Below are positions 39,191 to 50,600 of a stretch of 64,000 nucleotides of DNA, piece by piece. The translations under genes were made by a program, and so were the position numbers. The stretch is from Euglena gracilis (taxonomy: Eukaryota; Euglenida; Euglenophyceae; Euglenales). The notes below the pieces were generated by a model. The model ran no database searches, had not been told where the DNA came from, and saw only the letters and a program-made list of their open reading frames with translations. The stretch is from positions 39,898,654 through 39,962,653 of the forward strand of contig CP154957.1 in the NCBI GenBank assembly GCA_039621445.1, read 5' to 3'. The stretch's first letter is position 1. Every line of letters starts with the position of its first letter.

Positions 39191-40498
39191 TAAAAACAGG
39201 CTGAAATGGTCAAAATTGGTCAAAAAGTCCAAAATTGGCAAAATTGACAAAAATTGACGAAAATGACTTCAAATGGGCAAAAATGCAGCCTCCACCAACG
39301 ATGAACATGGCCTTGAAGGGAGATTGACGGCGAAATTACTTTTGCATTGCAAGGCTGTGGCTCGGGTCATTTTCCTGTGAGTCACACGGCTGGCCGACGG
39401 CTGGCCGACGGCTGGCCGACGGCTGGCCGACGGCGTGTTCCCCCAGAATATGTGTTTGCTGATTTTTTCTTTAAAAAGGCGCTAAAAATCCTACGGGTAT
39501 CATTCTAAAGGTTTTGGGGAGCTTTCAATTGATATGTTGTATGGTATCTGAACTTTGAAATTTGACAAACCGCACAATTGATTAAAATGAAAGCTCTGTG
39601 CATTATGGCTAAATTGTTGAGAACAGGTTTCAATCGATGTGCAACATGGCATCAGACGTGTGACTCGGCGACCAATTTGGACCAAATCATCAAAAGTGTC
39701 CCGAACATGAATATTAGGTGCCATGGTTCCTTGGATGCCAGTTCGGACGTGAGTTTTTTTGAATTCCACGCCCATTTGGGATACAATTCTCGATATTTCA
39801 CCTTTGCCAATGGTATCATTCTGGCATTCATCCGAGTGTTTTCAGTGTATGTCAATCCATTGTATGTGTCATGGTCCAGGTGGACGGCTGAGAAACACAT
39901 GTCACCATCAAGCGGTGCACGCGGCTCTTCCACCGCGCCGTGGGCCAAATTTCGGCCATTTTTGTTTAAAAAATGTGGAAAAAAATCGCTTTTAGGTGAT
40001 TTTTCAGGTTGGCACGGCGATTTTTGAAGGAAAAATGTTGGAAAAAATCATTACAATTGCTTTTGGGCCATTTTCAGGGGGGTAAAAAAATTCTGTGGCC
40101 CCTTGGACAGAGGGGGGAGAGGGGTCTTGGGGGGGGCACCAAGGCTCGAGGGGGGGGGGCTTTCGGCAAACAGCGCACCTGGTCTCTAATGAAAAAAAAA
40201 TGCGGTGTCTTACAGGAGGCAGAAAGGCCTGAGTACATATTGGCTTTGATATCTGCATGGTTTTTGATTTCATCAAAATTGAACAAAATTCTCTTTTCCA
40301 TCATTCTCAGGGGTGGTGGGGCGGGGGGGCATGAAACAGCAAGAGGGCAAGAGGGGGGGGGGGGACCCACCTCCTGTTTTCTGCCATTCTTGGTCCGTTC
40401 GCGGAAATTTGTGGCAGGCCTGCCACAAATTTCAGGGCAGGCCAGCCACAATTTTTAGGGCAGGCATCCGTGGCCAACCACAAATTTCAGGGGGTGTT
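39191..40498. other. Intergenic, with GGCTGGCCGAC tandem repeat
   Basis: No supported gene. A perfect GGCTGGCCGAC 11-mer is repeated four times at ~39388-39432. Each holds the palindrome TGGCCG/CGGCCA-like core. The rest is AT-rich with poly-G tracts near 40150 and 40345. Confidence 0.4.
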
Positions 40499-40842
40499 AC
40501 CCCCGTGACCCCTCCGTGACCCCCCCCGTGACCCCCCCGTGACCCGAACAAGGACCCTTTTTGGCAAAATTTTGTCGGGAAAATTTTTGGCGGTGATGCC
40601 TAATAAAATTCTCAGGCAGAATCCTAATTTTGAGGTGCAAATTTTTCAAATTTGGGCTTGGTGATTCCTAATTTGGTGTCAAACTCCTAATTTTAGGTGT
40701 GGGGATTCCTAATTTGTGGAATTTTTCCACAAAAATTCCGGCCCGGTGATTCCTAATTTTGCCACCAAAAATGTGGTGTTCCCCCTGTGACCCCCCCCGT
40801 GACCCCCCCCCCCCGTGACCCCCCCGTGACCCGAACCACCCT
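40499..40842. repeat. CCCCCCGTGAC arrays flanking CCTAATTT repeats
   Basis: Seen: four to five CCC(C)nGTGAC units at 40501-40546 and again at 40785-40834, both ending CCCGTGACCCGAAC(A/C). They enclose a ~240-bp CCTAATTT-rich stretch. A related CCCCCCGTGACCCCCC lies at 43669-43698. The word next to the C run (GTGAC) behaves like the subfamily words of the MITEs. Confidence 0.65.
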
Positions 40843-40931
40843 CTCAGGGTGGGCACCATTTTTTTCATCAAAATTTTCATGATTTTTGTATTTTTCCCCA
40901 ATTATATGAGTCATCACTACGAATGCGTCTA

Positions 40932-41010
40932 ACCCGGATTTCAGCTTGAAACCGGGTTCAGGGAGCCATTCGAGACCCCCTAGTGAACCCAGTTTCAGGC
41001 TGAAATCCGG
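40932..41010. repeat. Small foldback, ~28-bp arms
   Basis: Seen: AACCCGGATTTCAGCTTGAA and ACCGGGTTCA pair with TGAACCCAGTTTCAGGCTGA and AATCCGGG, with few mismatches and a ~20-bp centre. Confidence 0.75.
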
Positions 41011-41747
41011 GCACAGCCACAGTTTGTGTATAGAAACTATTCCCAACGTGTCCCAACCATTGGTGTTTGCCACAACTCAGCATTAACACCAACCAACCAC
41101 TCAACCCCACTGGAACAAATGAATACTCACAAATTGGAGGAATGAAAAATTCCCATTTTTGCATTGGAAAGCCCAACTCTCCCCACAAGCACAAAATGCA
41201 ACGCCAATGCTGGTCGGTGGTGGAGGCACCTTCAAATTCTTGACACCTGGCAGCATGCCAAATCTTGTTGAATCATGAATCAACCAATCAAACAAACGTT
41301 GCCAACTTGCCAAGAACCACCGTCCGGTGGTTGCAATGGGGGATGGTTGGCCATTAGAAGAGGGCAAGGCACCAGGCTTTGGCATCAAAATCTTGTCCAT
41401 ATTGATCTATCAAGACAAGCAGTTCCGCATAAGAAGTTGAACGGTTTATACAACACCTTTTTCCCCCAGGGGGGGACGGCCGCCCCCCTCCCCCTTGCCC
41501 CCCTTGTGACACCAATGATCTTGGGTTGCCCCCATTTTTTGTTCTTTTTCAGAATTTGGAATTGATTGGCCAATTCCGAACATTTTGGCCCAATATGGCA
41601 TCTTGATCTCATGGTCACCTTGAAGGGTTTTTCACCCAACAGAAGTACAGTGGGCAACAAAAAAATGACACGACTGCTGTCCCGTATGCTACCCATTGGA
41701 AGAAAATGCCTCAAAACGGGCAATAGCGGCCATGTTTTCAAGTAATG
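41011..41747. other. Intergenic
   Basis: No gene seen. Contains CCCCCAGGGGGGGACGGCCGCCCCC near 41466. Otherwise unremarkable. Confidence 0.35.
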
Positions 41748-42231
41748 GCTGGGGTTGTGCCAATTAATCGTTTCGGGCTGGCGAACAATTAATCGCGATT
41801 AATCGGGGTGTCTTGGATAATTAACGATTATTTGGTCCCTTCCGATTTTTGATAATGAAATCTGCCTGAGAAATTCTAATATCGAACATAGACCATTTCT
41901 TTGTGTGCCTGCTCACGAATTTTTGTTTCATTCTCTGTTGACATGGCAGAACGAAGCTTATTAGGAACTGCTGTATCTTAATCAGAATCGTGCGATGTTT
42001 AACGGCCACGTTCGCTGACTCGTTGGCCACTTTTAACAACCGTTTTCATGGTGTACCAGCAAGTAGTGTGCTATCTGACTGACTACCCCACGAATTTTTG
42101 TTGATTTCAACAACTGTTGTGCCTATTGTGGTTTACATCCACAATGAACGATGAATCGCCATGGGCCGAACGATTCGATTCATCGGCGATGACAAACGAT
42201 TACTCGATTAATCGATTAATCGAAACAGCCC
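41748..42231. mobile_element. Possible hAT-like MITE with ATTAATCG ends
   Basis: Seen: the right end CGATTAATCGATTAATCGAA followed by ACAGCCCTG (to 42231) resembles, in reverse, the left CTGGGGTTGTGCCAATTAATCG at ~41748. Further ATTAATCG and GATTCGATTCATCG motifs lie near both ends. Known: hAT ends often read CAGGGCTG. The target duplication is not clear, so low confidence. Confidence 0.35.
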
Positions 42232-42423
42232 TGAAATGACCAATGAAGCAGTCCTGCGCAGAATTCAAAAGCAAATTAGGAAGCGATCATCCAAAAATTA
42301 GGCATTGTACTTGAGTTGGGCATTGACAAAGGCTTAAAAAGTTGCTAGGAGAAAGCAGAAAAGCACTGTAACTTTCATAAATTCAATTTTTTTTAAAAGT
42401 TTCACTGAAAGTTTCAGGGGGGA

Positions 42424-42798
42424 AATGCGTTTCGCATTTTTTCGCATTTTTGCGCATTTTTTTGCGCATTTTCCGGATTTTTGGGGAAATGCGCAATTTT
42501 GCGCATTTTTTTCGCATTTTGCGAATTGCGCATTTAGATTTCGATTTTGTTGCCTGCATTTTTTGCTCTTTTTTGTTTTTCGCATTTTTTTGCGCATTTT
42601 TTCGATTTTTTTTCGTGCATTTTTTGCATCTTAAGAATTTCCGGCTTTTTTTTAAATATGTTGCAGTTTCATTTTGGTTTTTTTGAGTGGCGCCTTTTTC
42701 CTTCACACTGCCGTTTTGCATGTATGTTTCACTTTTTTTTTTGCATTTTTGCGCATTTTTTGTGCATTTTTTTGCGCATTTTTGCGCATTTTTTCTGA
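42424..42798. repeat. GCGCATTTTTT degenerate tandem array
   Basis: Seen: dozens of (T)n-GCGCATTTT / TTCGCATTTT units with variable T runs, interrupted at 42520-42700. The frames it opens on both strands (Phe/His-rich or Lys/Arg-rich) are artefacts of the repeat. Confidence 0.8.
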
Positions 42799-43983
42799 GG
42801 CCGGGTTAGCGCATCCCCCCCCCTCCGAAGTTTGAACATTTCGGGCTGAAACTCATTGATGCAAGTTACGGTACAATCTTGGGAGCACGGGGTAAAGTGT
42901 GCCAAAGCGTGTCTGAGGGAGCCCAAAATAAAAGTGCCAATGTGTCCAAAATGATATCCAAGCAGTTTTTGGGAATCTGCAATGTTTGGCTTGTCTGCCA
43001 GCTGTGGTTTAACGGGGCTAACATCAGCTGTGGTTTTTCGGGGAAATGAAAATGCTATTTGATGGTTTGGGCAGAGCTGGAATTTTTTTTAAAAATAAAC
43101 AAAAAACGTGTTTTTTTAAAAAAAGTTTTTTTTTTAAAATGAAATTTTGCCTTGGCGCTACCGTCTCTGTGGGTCCAACCCAAAATTCATTTGCATGCAA
43201 ACGCAACTGGTCCGTCACACCTTGAAGAAAAACATCACAAGGGTTTTCAAAGTTTAAGCCACAACAGACACAACTTGACTGCATCCCTTGCAAGAACCCA
43301 CATAGCACGATTTCCCATCGGCCTTCGCGAAGCACCTCCAAACAACATCTTCATATCGGCCAGGCATGAAAAAAGGCTCTAAAAGGGATAAAGATTCCAC
43401 AAACATGCAAACATTGCTGCTTCAAGGGGTCCATTAAAAAAAAGTGCTTTAAAATTCTTTTCAAAAATTTTTCCGCCAAACCCTCGCCGGCTTTTTTTTT
43501 TTTGAAAAAAACACAATAAACCCCCCAAAACCGTTTTTTTTTTTGACTGCCGGCTTTGGGTTCGGGCACAGATAATAGGAGTGGCCTTGGCTGGCCACTC
43601 CTCCTCCTCTTTTTCGCCAAACAGCCAGCTGCGGCTGGCCGTGGCTGGCTGGACATCCCACCTCCGTACCCCCCCCCCCCCGTGACCCCCCCCCTGTGAT
43701 GGGAAGCCAGTCATACAAGGAGTTTATAGATAAATCATTCAGTGCAGATGAAGAATACAATACAATGATAGAAGTTTTATCCCCTCACGTGCCAAAAACT
43801 ACTGTGTCCACGTGGGCATAAGGATTTTGAGAAAATGCATTTACAACTTTTAAATTTAATGAATTTCATAAATTTCAGAAAGTTACCGAAAGTCTCTTAA
43901 ACTTTCAACGGTGAAATTTAAAATCATAAATTTCAAAAAATGGCACAATCCTGTGGGCATGCTGGCTTACGCCCAAACGGGGG

Positions 43984-44034
43984 TCTGGGACGCTGGTTCG
44001 GCGGGAAATTTTCCCGCCAAACCAGTGTCCCAGA
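43984..44034. repeat. 51-bp near-perfect palindrome
   Basis: Seen: TCTGGGACGCTGGTTCGGCG continues into GGAAA|TTTTCC and back out to GGTGTCCCAGA-type complement. Two or so mismatches over 25-bp arms with almost no loop. Confidence 0.85.
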
Positions 44035-44159
44035 TGCCGGTGGCGTGAAGCCGGAGCCTCGACACGGTTTCAAGGCCCTTTTGGTCACAAACTTGGCCGA
44101 GAATCAATTTGATGAAAAAAAAATGTGTTCAAAGTTGACGTGCACATTGGTGGGTTGAT

Positions 44160-44380
44160 ACACCCCTCCCCCCCCCTCTCCGAGGGCCTCGCCACGCCAT
44201 TTCCCCCCCCTCCCCCCCCCCCCTAGCCGGACCCCCTCGCCACGCCACCCAACACATTTTTCATTGTGCAACCATGGTACCCCCCCCCCCCCCCCCCCAT
44301 CCGAGACCCCCTCGCCACGCCATTTTCCGGCCATTTCCCCCCTCCCCCCCCCCCTATTCGGACCCCCTCGCCACGGCGTA
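44160..44380. repeat. CTCGCCACGCC / poly-C array
   Basis: Seen: four repeats of GACCCCCTCGCCACGCCA-like text separated by C7-C18 runs. The word changes slightly (CCACGGCG in the last). Similar in style to the poly-C elements but without a clear inverted end. Confidence 0.65.
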
Positions 44381-44904
44381 CCAACCCCCCATTGCTGTTT
44401 TGCTCATTCTTTGTCAGCTCTGTTTTTTTAAATTTTGTAATGTGAGCCAGAAGAACAATGTCCACTCAAGATATGCTAGAGGTGTGCTCTTTTCCTTCTT
44501 CTTCTCTTCTCCTTCTTTGTGCTCGTTTCCTGTTGACAATCATTCACATATACCTTGGGGGACATTTTTAAAGAGTTTAGTTTAGCAAGCCAAAATTTCT
44601 TTTCTCCTTCTGAGTCGGTGAACAAGCATCAGCAGGTTTATTCAATGATAGATAGCACATGGGAGTGATGGATATCCACCCAACACCTGTGGACATTTGA
44701 GGTCAAACTGTTAAAGGTCCCATTTGATATTTTTTTTAACAGCAAATCGAAATTGGATATTCTTGATTTTTGCAAACACTCATCATCTGCAACCTCCGTT
44801 GGATTTCTGTTGTTTTCAATTTTTTTTTGTTCCAACTTCCTCGGAAAGAGGGTTCCTCGGTCTTGTGATCAATCATATTAGACCATGATCACATGTCTCC
44901 TTAG

Positions 44905-47689
44905 GGACTGGGGGTGTCTGCAATGACGATTGATGATTTTGAACAACAAGTTATGGCAGAGAGAGATGCTGAAATCGAGAAGAAGTTGCAGGATGAGGAG
45001 AATCAGAGGGTGCATTTCACCATGCAAGAGATAAGCAACCTCGAGAAGGTGTGCAGTTCTGCAGAATCATCAGGGAAAGAAAACCAATTAAAGGTTTGGA
45101 AATAGGTCTTTTGCTTTTGGGGTTTTGTCATTCGGGGTTTGACCTGCTTTTCAAGCGCAGCCAAGGCATTCGCATCAGTTGAACCCACCCTTACATTGAA
45201 ACACACCTTGATTGCAAAAAAGACATCTTAATTTAAAAAAAGCTTTTCCCGCAATTTTTTTTGTTACAAAGTCCATCCACAACACCAACTCGTGAATGCT
45301 GTCATGAACTGCAATTTCATAACTTCAGATTTCTGAAAAGTTTGAAGGCCAAGAAATGCAGCTTTTGAATTTTTCATGATCCCCAAAGATTGGAACACAT
45401 GACCAAAATTGTTCCTGAAAAGTGTGCTGCAAACGTTTGCTTATTTTGTGTCATTTTCGAGATATTTGGCATTTCACAATATTTTGGGGCCACCAAGGCC
45501 AAGGTTCACAAGATGTGGGAGCATTGTTGAAGGAATAGGCAAAGAAAATGTTCATCCAAATTTGGGGGTGGCCGACTTTGTCCAAGACTGGAGTCAAATA
45601 AAGGTGGGGGGGCTTTGTCCTGAGGTGGACAAAAGCGTCATTTTTCTTGATGAGGTGAATTTCAGGACCAATTGAGACCAATTTTAAGTGATCATGCCTT
45701 AATCAGCCCTGAAAACCGTAAACTGAACCTTGCACTTAACCCCAACCTGAATCCCCTTTTTGCGGTTTACTGCATGAGCGTGCGGAGCGGAAACACTGCG
45801 AATCCCCCTGGAAGCGCTGCGAATTCTCCTGGCAAAACGTCGCTGTCAGGAAAAGGGCTGAAATTGTCCAGAATTGGGTCTTGATCATTCAAAGGAATTG
45901 CACACCTCCCCGGGGGTCAGGGTTACGGATTTTGGGCCTAAACTCCGGTTGAAATTTGAGGCGCCACTCCACCCTCCAAATTAAAGCAGCCTTTGGGGGA
46001 TTCACTGACACCCAAACCCAGGCAACCCACTTATGGCCAGTTTCCCCCCCCCCCCCAGGACCCTGTCCTGGGGGGGTCCTGGGGGGGTCCTGGGGGGGTC
46101 CTGGGGGGGTCCTGGGGGGGTCCTGGGGGGGGTCCTGGGGGGGTCCCGCAACTTTTTGGCAAAATTTTTGCAGCACAAGATGAGGTTATTTTGAAGCCCG
46201 GGGGGGTCCGGGGGGGGCGGGAGCCCCCCCCGGTAGCGGGCGCCGAAGGCGCCCGGAACTCCACGGTCAGTGGGTCATCTGGGTACCGCCCCCTGGTGGG
46301 TCCTGGGGGGGTCCTGGGGGGGTCCTGGGGGGGTCCTGGGGGGGTCATGGGGGGGTCCAGGGCGGGTCGTGGTGGGGTCTGGGGGGGGTGGGGGGGTCCT
46401 GGGGGGGTCCTGGGGGGGTCCTGGGGGGGTCCTGGGGGGGTCCTGGAGGGGTGGGGTCCTGGGGGGGTCCTGGGGGGGGGAAAACTGGCCATGACTCAGG
46501 CAACCCCAAAATTTGATCGTCAGCCTCAGACTGCCCCCCTCCCTAGGAAGCCTAAAAACTCTGAAGAATCCTATGGGTGGTGGGTGGGTGGGGGGGTCAA
46601 CCACCCCCACACCCACCCACCAGGCCTTCCCGCATTTCCCAGGAAATTTTTAGGTCATAATTCTCCCTCGGCGCCAAAGGAGTTTTCTTTGAGAGGGTGC
46701 TATGGTGTGGGTGGTTGACCCCCACCTCCCAGGTGAGGGGGTCCGGTCCCTCCCCCACCAGGCCTTCCCGTACAGCCCTGTTCATAACTCTGCCCCCCCC
46801 CCCCCCCGGCCAGGAAGGGGGGTGATGAACCCCCTCTCCATACAAGTCGGACTGGTCCCCCATTCCCAGTTTTTGTCGCAGGTGTATTCCATCATTTCAC
46901 CTGGGGGTTTCAGCAGTATGACCTGGGGGGGGGTCTGCGGCAGCTGGGCGGGTGTCGGATGTCGGTTTTCGGTTGGTCCAAGATTAAGCAAACCCTCGGC
47001 ACATCCGTTGAAAGCCGAGTTTGAGCAACCCAGCTGAAACCAAAATTTAACAAACTGCCTGCTAAATTGGGGGGTGTTAACTGATGTCAATTAATTATTA
47101 TTATTATTATTATTATTATTTTACTGTTAATTATTATTATTATTATTATTATTTTAAAAAAACAAAATGTTTGTTCTGTCAAAAACATTGGGCATCGTCA
47201 AGAACAGGTATTTTTCTTTTTGGGATGCTTTTTCCTAATTGAACCTTTGAGGTTCAACTTTTTCATCTTCAATTTTTCGCTGATTTCAACATTTTTAGCC
47301 ATTAGCATGCTTGAATTTTAATGTGATTAATTTAGATTTTTTTTTATTAATTTCAAAAATTGAATTCTTTAAAGTCAATTAAAAAGTAATTTATTATTTA
47401 TTTATTTATTTCTAATAATTTATTTATTATTATTTAGAAATTAATGACTTCATTTTCCTCAGGATCTTGCTCAGTTCCAAGCAGGACTGACAGGAAAAGA
47501 GGGAGGACCTACGAAGCTTCAAATCACCGCAAAGGTGTGGGTGAGTTGGTGTCAATTTTGACCGGTCATCACACTTTATCTCTGCTGCATCTCCACAGCA
47601 AAGGCGGATACAAGAAGCACGCAAGAACCTCAGCATCCTTGTTGCTATCACACAAAAGCATCGCGAAGAGCGAGCACAGGCAGCTAAAG
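44905..47689 (+). CDS. ERCC6: CSB exons 1-3 (visible): leucine-latch region and coiled segment
   Basis: Exon at 44905-45093 follows TCTCCTTAG and starts [20 protein letters not shown]. Known: LGV-x(5-6)-D-x-E-x-x-V is the N-terminal autoinhibitory leucine-latch motif of CSB/Rad26. It ends LKV with a GT donor at 45094. Exon 47463-47534 ([20 protein letters not shown]...) follows TTTTCCTCAG. Exon 47599-47689 ([20 protein letters not shown]...) follows CTCCACAG and leaves one base that joins exon 4. Because LGV precedes the first ATG (44923), translation should begin in an upstream exon. Confidence 0.85.
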
Positions 47690-50600
47690 GTGAAGCTTTT
47701 ATGAAGAATGACCCTTTTTGTGCTTCGTTTGCTGTACACTTGGATCCTATCTCTCAATCTATGTTCTCAAAAAAGAGCAATGTTTTCAAAACTGGGTGCA
47801 CATCAGGGAGGCGTGGCACAAATCAGGGACCCCCCCCCCCCGCCTGTATGTTTCACCCCCCTTTTCAGAGTTTTTGGATCATCCAGAAATTCTTGCGAAT
47901 TTGATTGCAACCACAAATTTACTCACGATCAGGATTCACCCACGATTTATGGATCATTTCAAGGATTTTGCCAATCTTTTTCCGAAACCAATTCCATTGG
48001 ATCGGAACCAATCGGAACCCCCTGGGGTGTGAATTTAATGCAGTCCCTGAATTTGATTTGGGAGTTAAGAAAACGGAAAACACACAAGAAGATACAAAAA
48101 GTGGTGTTTCATTTCATGAAAATTCACCGCTTCTCGAAATTGTACAGAAAATTTTGGGGTGATTTCTGCCTGAACCAAATTGAAGAATGAAATCATATTT
48201 TGAAAATGTGTCTGCTCCTGGTTCAGAACCCTCCCCCTGTAAAAGGGGGTGCTGCTGCGGCTGGGCTGGGCCAAAATCGGGGCTGGCTGCAACAGCAGGG
48301 AATGGGGTGGGGGGGGGATAGGATTGAGGGAAAAACTGCTTTGTCGCTTTGAGGTGAAAGGTTTATGTGGAGATGCAGAACATGTGATCTTTTCCATTTT
48401 TGAGATTTAAGGTTAGGGTTGGGTTAGAGTTAGGGTGAGGGGTAGGGGGAAATAAGGATTTTGTTCCTTTAGAGGTGTAGGGTTAGGGTGGGGATGCATA
48501 AAAATAAACAGCGTTTTGTTATTTTCAGGAGTTGGGCGGGGGTAATGGGCGGTGGGAGGTATTGGGGGCAAAGGGGGGGTGGAAGGGACCTGGGGGAAGA
48601 GGGTCCCCCTCTTCGCATCCGTGGGCAGTTCAGGACCCCCGTGTGCAGCTCCTTGGGTGCTTTTTTTTTGCTGGAGAAGATGAAACTTTGTACCCTTACC
48701 GTCCGACTTTTCCAAAAAGGTGCACAAAAACGCGGTCTTTGGTCTTTTCCCCCCTTTCTTTTGTTGAGCCGAAATAGCTCAAAAATTGGGCTCAAAATTC
48801 TTTTTGCACGTGGAGGAGGGGAGGGTCTGACCCCCACCCCCCAGGCATGGGAGGGTCCTAACCTCCGGCTTTAGCACCCTCCCCCCGTCCCCTACCCCCA
48901 ACCTTCAACTTTCTTTCATCAGCTCCACCCTATAGGGTTCATCTTTTTTCATCGTCAAATAAATCACTTCCCACCAGTTTGCATTTGATTAGAATTTGTG
49001 GAAGATTGGAAAAAGCATATGACAGCGACCTGATGCATTTGGCTTTGTTGTTTATCTCGCCGTTTTAGGTGTCCGATGTGGGCCAAGTATGTTCAAATCA
49101 GAGACAAGCACAAGTGACGGCATAACTCGCACAAGTTCGCAGGCTGACAACCAGAGTTGGCAAAGCAATTCTCTTGATACTCCCCAAACGACCCCTTTCG
49201 ACGATGAAAATGTTCAAATTTTGATTTTTTGGGTATTCAGAACAAAAAGAAAAAATTACGGTAATCCCATTATAAAGCCATAAACAACCCCCAACAAATA
49301 AACTCCCCTGAGGTTTATTGGATTTTGGTTTGGTGGTTTGTGAGTGGGGGAGTTTTAGTTCGGAATTGTTGGTGAAAAACGAAAATTGGCAAAATGGGTC
49401 AAACACTGAACGTTCATCATACCTTTTCAAAAACGAACAAGCATTTTCAAAGCCCATTTTTTAACACGTTTTTCTGATGTTTGCAGTGTGAAGTATCGAA
49501 TTTTCCTGAACTCCATTCAATCCCAGCTCTGACCCACCCACTTTTTGGGGGTCAATTTTGGGTCAATTTTTTTTTTCGGCGCTTCGATCCGAAGGGAAAA
49601 TCCGCCTGTGCCACGGGACCAACAAGGCCCCTGAAGCCCCCCCCCCCCCCACGTGGGGGGGGCAGCAGCCACCACCCTCCCCTCCTCCCCCTCCCCCCTC
49701 CCCCTCCTTGCGGTCTAACCTTGAAAATAATACCTTGTCCACGTGACGCACCTGTCCATCACAGATGAATGGTTTGGACGATTCACAGATGGTTGTTTTC
49801 AAAGATTCAACCAAAGAAGATTTGAAGCAAACAGGAAAAAAGAAAGTGCTTGCAAGGTCTTCCAGGCAACCGCCTTGCCTCACAATCCCCAAGCATGGTT
49901 CGCAGAGGGAGTGGTTGGGAGAAAGGATATTCCCCCCTCCCCACAAGGATGCTCCAGCTGGAACTGTCCCCCAGACCCCCTCCCCTGGATTGGCGTGGGG
50001 GGACCTCCCCTCCCCCCTCCAGTGTTTAAAAAGAATATTCCAGACATGGACCAGTTGGGTCTGGGGGCTTGCTGTCGCCGCCACATCCCGCCGCACCCAT
50101 CCCCGGCGGGCCCCCCGCCCCCCCGGCCACCCCCCGGCCCCCCCGCACGGACCCCGCGACCCTCCGCCGCCCCTGCGGGGGACGCGGGGGGCGTGCCCAG
50201 CCGGCCGCCAGACGCGCACTGAAAAATTTGCCTTGCCTCTGATTGGCATCGTTGCTGGTGCTGGACGTTTTTGGTCCTCAACGCCGGGGTCCTCTGGGTG
50301 TTGGGTTCCCTCCCGCCCTCCTTCCTGGGGCTCATCCATTGCGTCAGGCGCCCAGCTGGCAGCGACCCCCGCCCGCACCCCCTCCCTCCCCCGGTGCCCG
50401 TCGGTGACCTCCACCGACACTGGGTTTCACCGGAAGGCGCTGCGGGGTGGCGAGGGCGACCAGGCCGAATTTTAAGTTGTGGTCGACCCACCCCGGAGGG
50501 AGGGGGGCGTTGCACATGGGCAAACGTGCCTGCCTGGGCTTGACCGAACGTGTCAAAAGCTCAGAAAAAGGACCATTTTAGCCATTTTTTTTGCCCACGG

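Larger units (their letters stand above)
42799..44904. other. Region upstream of the first visible CSB exon
   Basis: No gene recognised. Holds a ~51-bp near-perfect palindrome at 43984-44034 (arms TCTGGGACGCTGGTT and GGCGGGAAA) and a CTCGCCACGCC/poly-C array at 44160-44380. Upstream exons and the promoter of the repair gene should lie in or before this stretch, but I cannot locate a convincing start exon. Confidence 0.4.

Noticed and set aside
38730-40842. CRISPR-like array
   Set aside because: Repeats are degenerate and tandem without unique spacers, and the DNA is eukaryotic.
42334-42798. Lys/Arg-rich minus-strand and Phe-rich plus-strand frames
   Set aside because: Created by the GCGCATTTTTT tandem array.
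44914-44925. Translation start of CSB at the first ATG/GTG of exon 44905-45093
   Set aside because: The conserved LGV of the leucine-latch lies upstream of the ATG and a good splice acceptor precedes the exon, so the start should be in an earlier exon.
45993-46718. 241-codon Gly-rich frame and its antisense Pro-rich counterpart
   Set aside because: Produced by the GTCCTGGGGGGG arrays within CSB intron 1; no non-repeat domain.
48412-48495. Telomere or chromosome end
   Set aside because: Only a few irregular GGTTAGGG-like units within an intron, and the gene continues on both sides.
49069-49086. Tiny exon GTGTCCGATGTGGGCCAA after CGTTTTAG in the CSB gene
   Set aside because: Exon 3 ends in phase 1 and joins exon 4 (49765) exactly to give D-E-W-F. 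Adding this piece breaks the phase.
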